A stretch of DNA of 64,000 nt, from assembly GCA_026214975.1 (NCBI GenBank), contig CM047805.1, positions 184,885,333-184,949,332 of the forward strand, given 5' to 3'. The DNA comes from Gentiana macrophylla. Lineage: Eukaryota > Streptophyta > Magnoliopsida > Gentianales > Gentianaceae. Positions 47,686-59,862 of this stretch are shown here, piece after piece; position 1 is the stretch's first letter; each line of letters begins with the position of its first letter. The notes under the pieces were generated by a model, which was not told where the DNA came from, ran no database searches, and saw only the letters and a program-made list of their open reading frames with translations. A program made the translations under genes and the position numbers.

Positions 47686-48250
47686 CGCCGCCGGTACACG
47701 TAGGTACTCCCTCCTAAATGAAAACCCTAGCAACTGTACCTGTACATAATGTTTGATTGCTATTAATCCCATTCACGGGCCTGCTATTCCTTGGATCTTT
47801 TTCAACAAACTGGACTGTATAAAATACAAGCCCAAACGGAATTTAATTCGAAGAAACCGTCGACGTGGCCCCGTGGAACAAGGACTATTAAACCAAATTG
47901 AACAAGGACTATTCCTTGGCAGTTTTTCACTGTAAAATATTAATATAGATACAGACTGATATATATATTAATAAACTGTGTAACATACATACATTATGCA
48001 GCTTGTGGGGGTTCCAGATGCGTATGTTATTCCACCACATTTGCGATGGTCAGCCCAATGGCAATATAAGGGGGCGAAGCAAAACGTGGACGAGAAGATT
48101 GTCGCTTCTCAAATTGAAAAACTGGAAGAAACCGTCTTTGGTTCGTTTGTCAAAGCGAGAAAAGATTGGTTGTTTTTTTGGTATTATATGGCACTACATG
48201 CTTGAACGAATGGTATATCCTGATCGGTGTGACGAGTTACAATTTCGATT

Positions 48251-49277
48251 CTAGGTGTTGAATAAGTTCGTTACTGAAGTACCTTGTATATTGGTTCCAT
48301 GCTCTCCGAAGTTCGGGAGGCCGTGTGATGTTGTTGGATAAGCCCCACCCTGTGGTGTTGGAACATTCATACTACCAAACATCTGACTTGTGAAGTTCGG
48401 GAGGCCGTGTGATGTTGTTAGATAAGCTTCACCTTTTGATGTTGGAACATTCATACTTGTGAAGTTCGGGAGGCCCGGGAGGCCGTGTGATATTGTTGGA
48501 TATGTCCAACCCTGTGTTGTTGGAACATTCGTACTACCAAACAGCTGACTTGCGAAGTTCGGGAGGCCGTATGGCGTTGTTGGATGACCCCTACCCTGAT
48601 GTTGGAACATTCATACTACCAAACATTTGACTTGTGTGTTGAACGTTCGTTTCGGTGTTTGGTATAGGAAGTATGTGATCGAATTGTTGCTCAGGTATGG
48701 TTGACATACGACCGACACTCGACTCTGGCATGTTAGGTTGGGCACATTCTATTGGATATTCATCATGGTCTGATCCCGACCCAATTTCAGAGTCACTTAA
48801 CCCAGCATTTGAATCGAAATCTTCGCTAGAATCATCATCCGGTTCAACAACTACAACATTCAAATCAATTATATTCTTGTTATTATCGTTTACATCCAAA
48901 TCATCAACTCTCGTGTATGCCTGATTATCATTAATGGGTATCGGCTGGTTGTTAACGACTAAAAGTTCAGCATTAACGCACAATATAACCTGGGACCGAG
49001 ACAAAACATAATCAATGTATACTTCAAGTAAATCGTCGTTTCTAATCGCAATCGGTGGCATCCCCGTTCGCCCTTCACCCGTGTACAACGCTTTAACAGT
49101 CAATTTATATTCATGTTGTTCAATGTCTAGTGTTTCATACAACTTGTCCCGGAATTGCACGAATAAGATATCTTGTGGCACATGCTTACAAAAACCGGTT
49201 CCATTGTCGCAAGACCAATTTCTTCCTCTTTTAACAGGTTCCACCCAATCGCCATTGAAGCTAAAAAGAATGTTCAT
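48251..49277 (-). CDS. MULE-type PB1-like N-terminal protein with C-terminal tandem repeats
   Basis: An intact ATG at 49277 opens MNILFSFNGDWVEPVKRGRN, followed by a PB1-like fold region (about residues 1-100: 'VQFRDKLYETLDI', 'LKALYTGEG'-type, 'DLLEVYIDYVLSRSQVILCV') as at the N-terminus of mudrA-like transposases. Next come an Asp/Asn/Ser-rich acidic region (residues 115-185) and a tail of repeats containing 'FGSMNVPT...HGLPNF' (about 30 residues, five imperfect copies, crossing a frame change near 48,600). The first 228 codons are open. The DNA-binding, transposase-core and SWIM parts are missing, so this is a 5' remnant of a MuDR gene. It parallels the broken N-terminus at 20068-20365. 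Confidence 0.65.
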
Positions 49278-50120
49278 CTTGTTGATATCTAAGAATATTT
49301 AACCGAGTCACGTTAGTATACAGTTGACTATAAAAATATAAAATGCTACTATATATATAATTTAGGGAAAATTATGAAAAAGGACAAAGAACTGTTTGAA
49401 ATTATCAAAAATGACAAAATATCATGTATTGGGACAATTTTGCCCCTCTATTTACAAATGCTCCTAAAATGAAGTTGAAAAATGAATTCCACGTTGTTGG
49501 GGAAAAAAACGTCTAATATTATTGAATTATATATATCTTTTCAATCCTCATAGAATTGATACTTTAAATATCTTTTAGATTGGTTTTTTGATTTTTTGGT
49601 GAAGTACTTTATACTTCGTTTGTCATTGTGTGCGTTTTTTGCATGATATATTATTGAAAAGTTCGGTTGTGTCGTAGCGCCGTAATAAAGTAATCATCAT
49701 GACGTGTTAGATGTATTTACATCATGACGATTGGTGGAAAATATGCTGGACAGAGCCAACAAATTTTTCGATCTAGCGGATGTCTCGCTTCCGGCCGAGG
49801 CTTTACCAGGCTACCGAGAATGGGAAAAGTTGTTCTATTGAGCATACCTAATGAAATTTTCTACGAGCTAGCTATATAAGGAGTCCCAATACAAAGCCTG
49901 GGGATTAGGCCGACACGGCTGATCAGAAGGAATCGAAAACACCCTAAGGATGAATGCAATTTCTAAGAACCTCGTCATGTCGATGCATACCATGGAATAC
50001 GCCATATTTTTATTCGTTGTGGTGTTAATCGTTTTATCAAGTCTTCCATTACATCTTATTGTAATGATATGTATGACGTCTATTACAATAACAATCATTA
50101 TACTGTAAGGTTTAAACAAA
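49278..50120. other. MULE-related non-coding sequence with the shared conserved block
   Basis: 49.78-50.0 kb matches the block at 27.35-27.66 kb (AATGAAATTTTCTACGAGCT, GGAATCGAAAACACCCTA, CATACCATGGAAT in order). No ORF spans it. It lies 0.5-0.8 kb upstream of the minus-strand PB1-like ORF. Confidence 0.55.
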
Positions 50121-50740
50121 GAATATAAGCTACAATAAATTTAAACTACGTGGTATAACATACATAAGAAAAAAATAGTTAACCATGGATCTACACCTAG
50201 GTAATATAAAAAAATGATAATCGAGGATGAAATCGTTATGAGTCTTGTAAAACTAAGTATGTACACTTACAATTTAAATAAGAATTTACGCCAATCATAT
50301 TAGTCTGTAATCATTTTAAACTAATACTCTCAAACAACACAATTTCTTTGGCAAAAAATTGAAAAATAAAAAATAAAAAATTCAACTATCATCAACAATT
50401 GCAGGCTTTTTCTATTACATTATATAATAACAAAAATTATAAAACATGCACCATAATAACAATAATTGTATTATATAAACTTTCAAAAATAAATAACAAA
50501 AAATATAGTAAAATGACATACTCATTTTTTCAACGAGCTAAAGGTTGTCAATCCGTTGATACCTTTCTCCTTCCCAAACTATCCAATTTGATGATAATAA
50601 ATTTGATTTGATGATTTATATGTGAAGATGGTAAAGAAGGTGTGGTGAAGAAGGTGAAGATCGGATGAAGTAGTAGTAGTAACTAGTATTACATTAATTG
50701 GTTATTGGTGAATGTTTTAATTACATCCACCAATAAGACA
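50121..50740. other. AT-rich, no gene seen
   Basis: A/T-rich sequence with an AGTAGTAGTAGTAAC run near 50670. No coding or repeat signal beyond simple sequence. Confidence 0.5.
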
Positions 50741-50749
50741 GAAAATCCA

Positions 50750-51018
50750 GTATGTACCACACCCGGGAAACAAAATTTCCGGCCCTAGTACACCCGGAGA
50801 CTCCCCTCGCCCCGTACATAAGTTATTTCCATGGAAAATGGACCGCCCCTCACGTATACACCCGTGAAAAACCATTTCCCGGGTGTACACGTATACACCC
50901 GTGAAAAACCACTTCCCGGGCGTAGTACACTCGGGAGGAAAATTTCGCCCCGTAGATAAGTTATTTCCATATAAAATGGACCGCCCCTCACGTATACACC
51001 CATGAAAACCATTTCCCA
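50750..51018. repeat. Palindrome-rich tandem array (ACCCGGGAAA / TTTCCCGGGT), probable MULE TIR
   Basis: A unit of about 138 bp containing CCCCGTA(C/G)ATAAGTTATTTCC and GGACCGCCCCTCACGTATAC occurs twice (about 50808 and 50946). Around it, CACCCGTGAAAAACCATTTC and CCGGGTGTACAC form self-complementary pieces. The array stops exactly where hydrolase coding sequence begins (51019). Its texture is like the TIR arrays of the 19.1-kb MULE but with a different core. Confidence 0.6.
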
Positions 51019-51561
51019 GGTTCCTTGATAACTTCAATTATGAAATCTCGAACCAATTTAGCCCACATGAGTTCAGCGTAAATCACATTTGGTTTCTCAG
51101 ATCTACCGAACCCCAGAAGCGTGATTGCCCAAACACGATTTCCGCCCTGATCAGCTATAGATCTTATATTGTCACGGTAATGTTCAAAAAAAGCACCAAA
51201 ACCATGTACAAGAAGAACCGGTGAACCTTCATGCCCGATTGCTGTATACTGGAGAGGGGGGATGCAGATGTTTATACATCAGTACAATAGCTTGTTTAAT
51301 GCAACTTTAATAACAATGGCAATGATACCCCACAACCAGATTGACATTACAAATTACATAACATACATGGTAGCGGATGTGGCTTATGATTCACTGATAC
51401 TTTTATTTGGTAGCGTATTCGGTGTTCTGTATCCAATTCTGGTACACACCGGATACTTAAGAAATTGGATACGGGAGTCGAATATGCATACCCATAACTC
51501 AGATACATGCTCAAATTTGAGTAGAAACTACCGCATAATGAATAAAATTTGTCCAAAATGA

Positions 51562-51900
51562 TGAAAAACTACAAAAAATGAAGAAAATCACTAAAAATTA
51601 ATTTATTTTACGTGTTTCAATATATATAAGTTGGTCCTTAAAGTTTTAATATGCACAGTTTGGTCCCTACTCCCTATATCTTTAATTTTTACAAATGTCC
51701 TCCTTACTTGTATCCTATATGTTTCAAACTCCCACATCCACTTATCCCATATCCGCGTATATGTAACTACGCAACCTAGGATGTAGTGGACCGCGTATTT
51801 TATAAAAGAAGGTCAGAATTTTTTTCAGGCAGTGTGCGGTTTGAGTGCCCCCTCGGCTGTCACGTCAAGTTGTGACACTTAAAGTGTCGATCTAGTTATG
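51562..51900. other. Intron of the broken photolyase-hydrolase gene
   Basis: Non-coding, with an inverted-repeat scrap TGTCACGTCAAGTTGTGACA at 51858. Confidence 0.5.
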
Positions 51901-52374
51901 GCGGTATCAATATTCTTCAAAACAAGAAATGAGGGGAAGTTTTGCAGACTCACCTGTATTAAGAAACCATTCCATCTCCAAAATCTAATTGAGAATCTTC
52001 CTTCTGGTACTCTTCAAGGCCAAAAGCCAATACCACTAGAAAATCTATCAGCCAGTCAGAATATGTGGAAAAAAAAGGAAGGAATCTATTCTTAAACTGA
52101 CAATAAATCCTAGAAGCGTTCATTTATCGCGATAAAAACACTTTTAATTAATTTGTTTCATGATTTTCACACTTTTAGCCCTCATCTACGTTTTTATTTT
52201 TTATTTTATACATTTTCACTTCAAAGTCCCACATTACCAAAATCTAGGATTAAAAGCGCGACGTCGCAAACCAATAAAAGCTTGTGGCGTAAAAACATGA
52301 CCAAAAAGGTTATATAAAAAAAGAAAAGAAAATGCATAGGTGAGAGTTAAAAATGCTAAGATGAAACATCATTA

Positions 52375-55300
52375 TCATTACTATTATAAAAGAGCCGGTG
52401 TGTTTCTCCCGTCAAGTGTTTTCCCCCTTGAAAATTGTTATAAATTTAATTTAGCATTCCATATATACATCCAGTCAACCATAAGCTTTAATTAAATTCC
52501 ACATCTATATCCAATCAATTATAAGCCATATAAGGAATGGTTATTAAAACAAACATTAAAACGTATAGATCAACACGTTATAAATATACCATTGATCTTT
52601 TCAAACGTATAGATCAATCATTTGCAAAAACAAACGCGAGTTACAGTCAAAGCTTCATTAAAAATATTATAACAAAATAATTTATAAATACTATAATATA
52701 TATCATAATCATTATAAAAAATCATCACGTTAAATCTTTCAAACAACAAAAACTCAATCAATTCATTTTACCATTAACCATCATTATTATATTATATTAC
52801 GTTATTATATCATATCATATAGATATAAATATATATTATATTATATCATTATCATCCAACTTATAAAATTAAAAAATACTAAAAGTGCCTATGTGTTTTC
52901 CGTAAGTAAACCCCTTAGAAAGTGTATTTCTCCAACTTATTTGTTTTTATTAAATATAATGATTATTTTTAGATATTAAATAACTAAGATAAAAATGGTG
53001 TTGATATGAATGAAAAACGTGGTGATCAATATTCAACTTAATGCATTAGTCATTATCCAAGTTATTAATGTATACTTATTAGTTTACACTCAAAGATGTA
53101 CATAATGTTCATACTCAACATCATACATTGGTTGAGTGTGATTGTGTTTTTTTAATTTATTTTACAAATATAAAACGTATGGTGAGATGATGTTAAGTGT
53201 GGAAATCATATAAAGCTTTGAGTGTAAACCAAAGCTGGTGTGTTACTCTAAGAAATATTTCTCCCAATTAATTTATTTTATTTAATAAAATAATCATTGG
53301 TAGGCATTAAATACTAACATAGATAAATAGTGTGTTGATCTAGATGAAAAACGTATTAATCATCATCCAACTTGTAGAAATAGAAAAATAATAGAAGTGC
53401 GAGTGTGTTTTTCGCTATATATTTCTCTAAAAATCTTTATCCCTAATAAATTTCCTCATTAAATATAACAATCACGGTTAGATATTAATAAATAATAACA
53501 TTGATAAAAGGTGTGGTAATAAAGATAAGATAAAGATGACGTCTCTCAGAAAAAACATTGTGCTCATGGGCGTGGTTTGATGAATTATATATTTTTGTGC
53601 GTGATAACCTTTTAAGGCTAATATCAGTAAAATTTAATCGTAGCATCAAAGAAATTTTGAACAAGATACTTAAAAATCATAAAAAGGCCAACCACATCAT
53701 ATTTACGAATAAATGGATTGAACCATCTATACTTTGTAAAATTATTATCAACAAAATTATATAATATTTGAAACCATCCTGCAACACAATTGTGGATGTC
53801 CAAATATTAGTGAAAATAATCTCTAGGGAAGGAAAGAACATAAAGTAGAAGTAGCAAAAAAAAGTTGTGACTTTTATTCTCTAAACAAGCAAAATAATAG
53901 GAAGAAACAATCGAGGTGGAAACTCCTAAATCATTTTGACAAAGAATAGCTTGAAGAATAGGAGTAGTTGGGTGACAAAGACGATGGTGCCGAGCACATT
54001 TTGATGTTTTATTCACTGCAAAAAGCTAGAAGGGGAGAGTTTGGTCATTCATACAATCCACTTTTAACCGATCATAGTCTAAAAATCATTCAAATAAGTT
54101 TAGAGGGTAAGAATTCAAATGATACATTATGGCCTTGACAAAGCAAGGGAATACATAATAAATTACGAAACATATTGGGAACACAATGAACATTGAAATG
54201 GGTGTGATCGGTTATCATACACGTGACACTCATCAGACTTCACATATAGTGATAAATGACATATCAACATATAGAACGGCATAAGCTCAGCTCGATATCG
54301 TGCCTCAACCAGCAAACTCCATCTTTAGTACAACGCATGCTTCCTTTATATCATCAACCGACATGATGCAGGTCGTCCTTTGTCCGACATGACACATGTC
54401 GCCTTTTGTCCCTCATAATCGGCAAGATGCAAGACGTCTACGGTCTCTTATTACTGATGTCGTGCAGGTCACTTAGGTAATTTATGTTCAATACAATACA
54501 GTCATCCTCGACCGCAACTGCTTCATTCTATTCAATAAGCGTTCCGGACTTCATGCAAACATTACACCACAATACTAACTATGGATTTGAAATTTTATGT
54601 TCTGTTATAGCATGAGCCCTAACTGCTCCATAACAGGCTTCATTACATCAATACATGGTAAACTCACATGATCATTGACTTCAGTGCATCATAATTCACT
54701 CCTCCATGAGGGAGAGTTATATAAAGTATCATCAACCTCAATTACAAGGGTCACACATAATAAGCTTGCTATACATCCTTGCTTACTGTCTTAATAGATA
54801 TTCCTCTATTCAAATATTAACTTGAGAGCCAGAGTATCCCATGAAGGCAAGCTCCGTGACCCTTCACATTTTTGTGTGTTTGAAGGCCCACGCTCAAATC
54901 CACTTGAAAAGTTATTTGGATCATCACATAGAAGTGCATTTACTCGAATATCAACTCAATTGTAACCCGGACGATTTCATACATCGTCAAACATAAAATA
55001 TTTTAAAGGAGTAGAGAGAAAAAAAACCTATGTGTGTGATGGAAATACTATTTCCATCACCAATCATGATATCTTCATTGCAAGAATAAGGCGTGCTTAA
55101 TGCCAAATTACTGAGATCATTGGTAACATGATGTGTGGCACCACTATCAAGAAGCCATATAGAATATGACAGAGCATCCAAATGTGCTTGAAGAGGACGC
55201 AATGTTGGAGGACTTGACCGAATGAGAAAAATTTGTAAGAGGTTGAACCTGTTAAGAATTGCACCATTTTTCTGAATGTCCTTGCACTTTTCACATTGGA

Positions 55301-56634
55301 AATAACCAAGTAGGGGTTTTAGGGCGAAAACTCGACACTACTGCATGAGAGAAAGTATTTTGTGCATGTTTCCAAGAATCAGGAATAGTAAGATATGGAA
55401 ACGAACCAGCACTGGGAAATGGATGTTATGCGGCCAAATGACTTGTAGCAAAACCAGAAAAAGTGAACGGTTTCATCTTTGACAGAAGAGTCTCATAATT
55501 AAATAAATTTTCTTGGAGCTCTTCAAAATCAATAAAAGTGTCACGTGTTTGAACAACCCCAACCAACTCTTTATAGTCATCTCCCAAATTGTCTAAAATA
55601 ATATTCACAAGACCATCATGATCCGTCGACTAATTCATCAGCTTTAGTTTTCAAAACATGAAGATAATTAGAGATTGTTTGAGAACCTTTTGCACAGATT
55701 TGAGGTACTGTTTAATTTGTTTGATTCGTCCACATGGATGGCTTTGCATATGTATCATATAAAGTATTCCATTCCTCACGAGAAGTCTTTTCTTGAGTGA
55801 TTTACGAAATGATATTTTGAGAAAGAGAAGAAATAAGGGCATTTAAGATAAGTCGATCATATACAATCCAAATATAGTACGAGGTAAAATTGAGGACAAA
55901 GAGTAATTTCATGTTGCATAATCCATCTCTTAAATAGGAATGCATTTATTATGTGGGGAGATATGTTGGATTGGTATGCATGGTTTTGCCAACTTCGTTG
56001 GTTAAATAAGAACGATGAAAATATAACTTATAAAATAACTGAATGATAGTTAAAATGACTAAAATTATGTCTAATCATTTACAACCGGCAATAAAATTCT
56101 ATGGCTTCACAATTTTTCCTATCATACTAATTAAAATTGAATCTTAGATTCATAAATCAAATGTTTAAAACATATTGATCATTATCTCAAATGTTATTTT
56201 ATCGAATAAGTGTTACTTTACAATTTCTAAAGTATATTCATAGCCAAAATATAGTAAACATATATGATTATATGCGCATGAAACCCAGATGCTATAATTT
56301 TTGCATGCATATACCAATATGAGTTGTTTAGAGTAAGAACATCACAAAATTGCATAATATTTTTTTTTTTTGTAAATGTCCACATGTTTATTAGATAATT
56401 ATGACGAACATGTTCTCTCTATATATTAAACACACAATTTTGTAAATTTAGAATGCTTATTATCTTTAAATTAAGGGGTGATAAAAAAATATAACATCAT
56501 ATTGTATAATTGTTGGTAACAGCATATTTATATTTTACAAGTAATAAATACTTAACAAATTATGTATTAAGTAATATTGTTTTCAAAAGTTTCATTTTAT
56601 TACAACACGTGCGGATGCACTTGCATTTTACTAG
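52375..56634 (+). mobile_element. Candidate Helitron inside the photolyase-gene intron
   Basis: The 5' end TCATTACTATTATAAAAGAG is preceded by A. The 3' end has GTGC-GGAT-GCAC (56610-56621), then CTAG at 56631-56634 followed by T. Insertion between A and T fits the Helitron rule. It lies exactly between two photolyase exons (52035 and 56750). The interior is AT-rich with no helicase, and it contains a minus-strand copia gag fragment. The hairpin is short, so the call is moderate. Confidence 0.5.
54987..55860 (-). pseudogene. Ty1/copia gag-protease fragment
   Basis: Minus-strand pieces read: a gag segment (about 55842-55651), the UBN2-type gag motif 'ILDNLGDDYKELVGVVQTRD ... LQENLFNYETLL' (55608-55426), and the protease/pre-integrase piece 'WLLDSGATHHVTNDLSNLAL ... 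IMIGDGNSI' (55160-55020), with the DSGA aspartic-protease active site. Stops and frameshifts separate the pieces. Integrase and RT do not follow; 53.8-54.98 kb holds only unassigned sequence that may be LTR. Confidence 0.7.
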
Positions 56635-57014
56635 TAGGGAATAAAAATACAAAGATCGTGAAACAAAAGGGACCAACAGTGTCTTCATCCCTTTATATAT
56701 CTTTTCCAGAGCCAAAATGAAGCGAAGGAAATCGAGTGAAATAAAGTACCTCCGATGAGCAAGAAGTTTCAATAGCAGCAGCGACGGTTTTCACTGAGTA
56801 CCCAAAAGGAGACAAAAATCCTGCATTTCGTTCTTTCTCGTACTTAATTGCTTCATAATGTACTCTTCTTCTAGATATGATCCACAAGAGAAGAAGGCGA
56901 GATCCGAAAGAAAGCGAAATGAGGCTCCTTCCACGATTTCGAACTCACGCAGTTTTTCATGCACCCGGAATAAGAATAAGTGAATTAATAAAACAGATTC
57001 TGTGAGGTTATTAT

Positions 57015-58252
57015 TGTTGGGATAGGTGTATCGTGTGTGTAGTGATTTACGGAACAGATCCGTAATTTACGGATTAAATTACGGAATATTAAACTAGAAA
57101 ATAAATCATGTGAATAGAATAATTCATATTATTTAGCAGATCTAACAAAATCAATATTACGTGCAGATCTAACTCAAACAATAGATAATAATAGTTTGAT
57201 GCATAAAATAAAGGACTAGAGATCAAACCGAGGCGAGTAGTTACTCTTTCCTTAAGACAAATTGCTCGGTATGGTGCCCACGGTAGTCAGAATCTGTCTC
57301 CCAAGATATACAGCGGCTTTACGTCTCGGATTTAGAGGCACTTCAAAAATCCGAGCTCCGCGAACTTACTGAGTGCTCCGACTTCTCTTCGACTCAATAT
57401 CTAGATCTATATGGTGACTCTTTGTGGTGGAAAGACACAATGAAAATTCGATGCTTCAACCTTCATCATTGGGGTTCTTTATATAGTGGAGGAGGAGCCA
57501 ATGCTTGAATGTGATTGGCCATAACACATCATCGACTTTTTCCTTGGAAAAGAAATAGGGCGAAAATATTAATTAAAATTGGCCAACTATTTCCACAATT
57601 CGATTGGTCGGATGGCGTGTCTTACAATTCGATTGGTTGGATGATTTAATCGTTTCGACTTTTCCCTCAAGAAAAGCAATTTACGGCGAAAATAATTAAT
57701 TTAATTTAATTTAATTAATTCGGACCGATTTAACTTAATTAATCGTAAGTCGTTTCACATTTATTCGGAACCTTCCAACCGCCTCACGATTAACTAATTA
57801 ATTTCCTGGTTAAATTCATACGAACTTTTGTCCAAAAATTTAATAGTAACACCCGACCCGAGCACGAGCCGGACGGCGGTGGCGGCGCACGCGCGTGTGG
57901 AAATATCTAAGTCCTCCCTCCTGCACAAAAGTGTCTTGCCCCTTGGGGCACATTTATAAGAGCATATACTAGCCCTTATATATGGAGCTCAAGTCTCTCA
58001 TCTTTCCAATGTGGGATATTGAGTTGAGGTACTCCCTTCAACTCTTATCTCCAACACATTTTCAACCAACTTTAGGCATTAATTTCTCATTCACCCGATA
58101 TCCGAATCGAGTGATTCAAAAGCCCATCATCAACTACTCCGTATGGAGTATTTAATGATATCATTAACTCTCGATGATATACATCGGAGCCTATCCGTAA
58201 ATCGCGCTAAAGTTGACTATTCAACCCTTCAAAGAGGGCTTTTTCTCCAACA
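57015..58252 (-). mobile_element. Solo LTR, 1,238 bp, with perfect 5-bp target duplication
   Basis: The ends are TGTTGG (57015) and CCAACA (58252), and ATTAT flanks both sides (57010-57014 and 58253-58257). A TATA box reads CACTATATAAAGAAC on the minus strand near 57490, which suggests minus orientation. There is no internal region, so it probably arose by recombination between two LTRs of one element. It sits in an intron of the broken photolyase-hydrolase gene. The superfamily is not determined. Confidence 0.9.
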
Positions 58253-58339
58253 ATTATTGCTCAAAGGAATGAAATTCGCGCACAACATGTTATAATTTGG
58301 CAAAGAGAAGAAAATTGGCAAGGACTTGTGCATGTCATA

Positions 58340-58560
58340 GTTGCAGCAAAATCTCATAGACATGGACATGTACGAAGCTCATGAATTTTCTTTAAAAGTG
58401 GTACACAGCAACTTAATTCGGCATATATGTCTTTTCAAATGCAAGAATAACCACGAGAAAAAACTTGATATTCGGCATATATGTCTTTTCAAATGCAGGA
58501 ATAACCACGATTTTTTTTTTTTATATTCAAACGTGCAGCATTGAGTTAACCATGCTCCAA
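58340..58560. repeat. Short direct repeat
   Basis: CGGCATATATGTCTTTTCAAATGC(A)AGAATAACCACGA occurs twice (about 58419 and 58473), 54 bp apart. It accounts for the repetitive ORFs there. Confidence 0.85.
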
Positions 58561-59080
58561 CCAATACAAAGTTGACACATGGCGTAAATGGACACATGCA
58601 CATAGATGAGGGTAAAAGCGCTTGAGGATAAAAGTGCAAAAACCGTAAGATAAAAGAGACCAAAAATATCTTTATCCCACGAAACTTAAAAATTGGCATT
58701 GAAAAGAACTCTAAGAAGGTATCAGCAATTACTCCTGCCACTCTGATCGAGCTGTACCCTCTAGATACCGCAAATATGCAGCCAAAGCATCCAATACACC
58801 ACTCGTTCCACCTCCTACTGAGTACCCTTGTCGCGTAACAAATGCTGTATTCTCTGGCCTCTTTCTTATATTGTTCTTGCCACTCCGTATAATTCGACTC
58901 GTTGCCGTCATACTTTCGGAATCTCCAGTACTTGGACCAACTGAAACATCTTCAAATAATGCCCGCTTCCTTTTGGATGCTACATTACTATCTGCCAAAA
59001 AATCCTGTAAAGCATCCAGTGCAGGTAGATCACCTGGTCATGCAAGCAATAATCACAAGCCATAGTTATAAGACACTTCA

Positions 59081-59862
59081 CAGGTAGGAGTGTAAATGAT
59101 CCGAGTCGAATCAAAGATTTAGTATTCGAGTTAATCATACTTTTAAAACTGTCACACTTGAACTCGGCTCGATAAAGAAATAAAATGCTCGAGCTCAACT
59201 CGAATTAGCAATGATTGAGTTAGCTTTGATCATGCTCCAGAAGAATTTCAAGCACTTTCAGGCTCAAATTTGAGCTTGAGCTGCTAGTTATGCTATAAAA
59301 AAAATTTAATGCCAAAAATACATTTTGTTAATGCATCATTTTATAGTTCGTATTATGAAATAATTTATTTTAAAAATATATCCTATCTGAAATATTATAT
59401 GAAAAAGCTTGATAATGCTCGTGAGCATTCAATTCAAGCTTCAGGATGCTCGGGTTTGACGGCAAAATTAGGATTTTAGTCCTCTAACTTGGCATATTTT
59501 GGATTTTAGTCCTGCTCCTGCTCTGGTGAGGAAAATGGTCCTCTAAGTTGGTTTTTTTTTTGGATTTTAGTCCTATCCGCCGGAAATAGCTGATTGGGCA
59601 CCGGAATTTTTAAAAATAGTCCTCTAACTAGGCTGCCACGTAAGCATTTTTTAAAGATTAGGTGTCAATCACTATTTCAGCGGATAGACTAAAAAAAAAA
59701 AAAAAGCCAACTTAGAGGACTATTTTCCTCACTTTGAGCAGAGGCGACTAAAATCCAAAATAAGCCAAGAAAGAAGATGACTAAAATCCTAATTTTGCCC
59801 GGGTTTGACTAAAGTTCAGAGCACCGAACTGCTATGAGCAGCACAGCTCATTTACACACTGA
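59081..59862. mobile_element. hAT-like non-autonomous element
   Basis: The left edge TAGGAGTGTAAATGATCCGAG and right edge CAGCTCATTTACACAC share an inverted GTGTAAATGA core. The subterminal region is full of CTCGA/CTCAA and GAGCTTGAGC phrases, as in plant hAT MITEs. No clear 8-bp target duplication was found. It is interrupted by the MITE at 59461-59799. Confidence 0.45.
59461..59799. mobile_element. Mutator-type MITE nested in the hAT-like element
   Basis: It is 339 bp, starting GGCAAAATTAGGATTTTAGT and ending CTAAAATCCTAATTTTGCC. A second, inner inverted pair (TTTTGGATTTTAGTC / GACTAAAATCCAAAA) makes the whole a foldback. It is flanked by the perfect 10-bp duplication CGGGTTTGAC (59451-59460 and 59800-59809), close to the 8-11 bp of Mutator elements. 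Confidence 0.85.

Noticed and set aside
47996..48254. Two overlapping plus-strand ORFs
   Set aside because: Coding-like texture (VGVPDAYVIPPHLRW), but I could not tie it to a family, and frame shifts within 200 bp make a gene unlikely.
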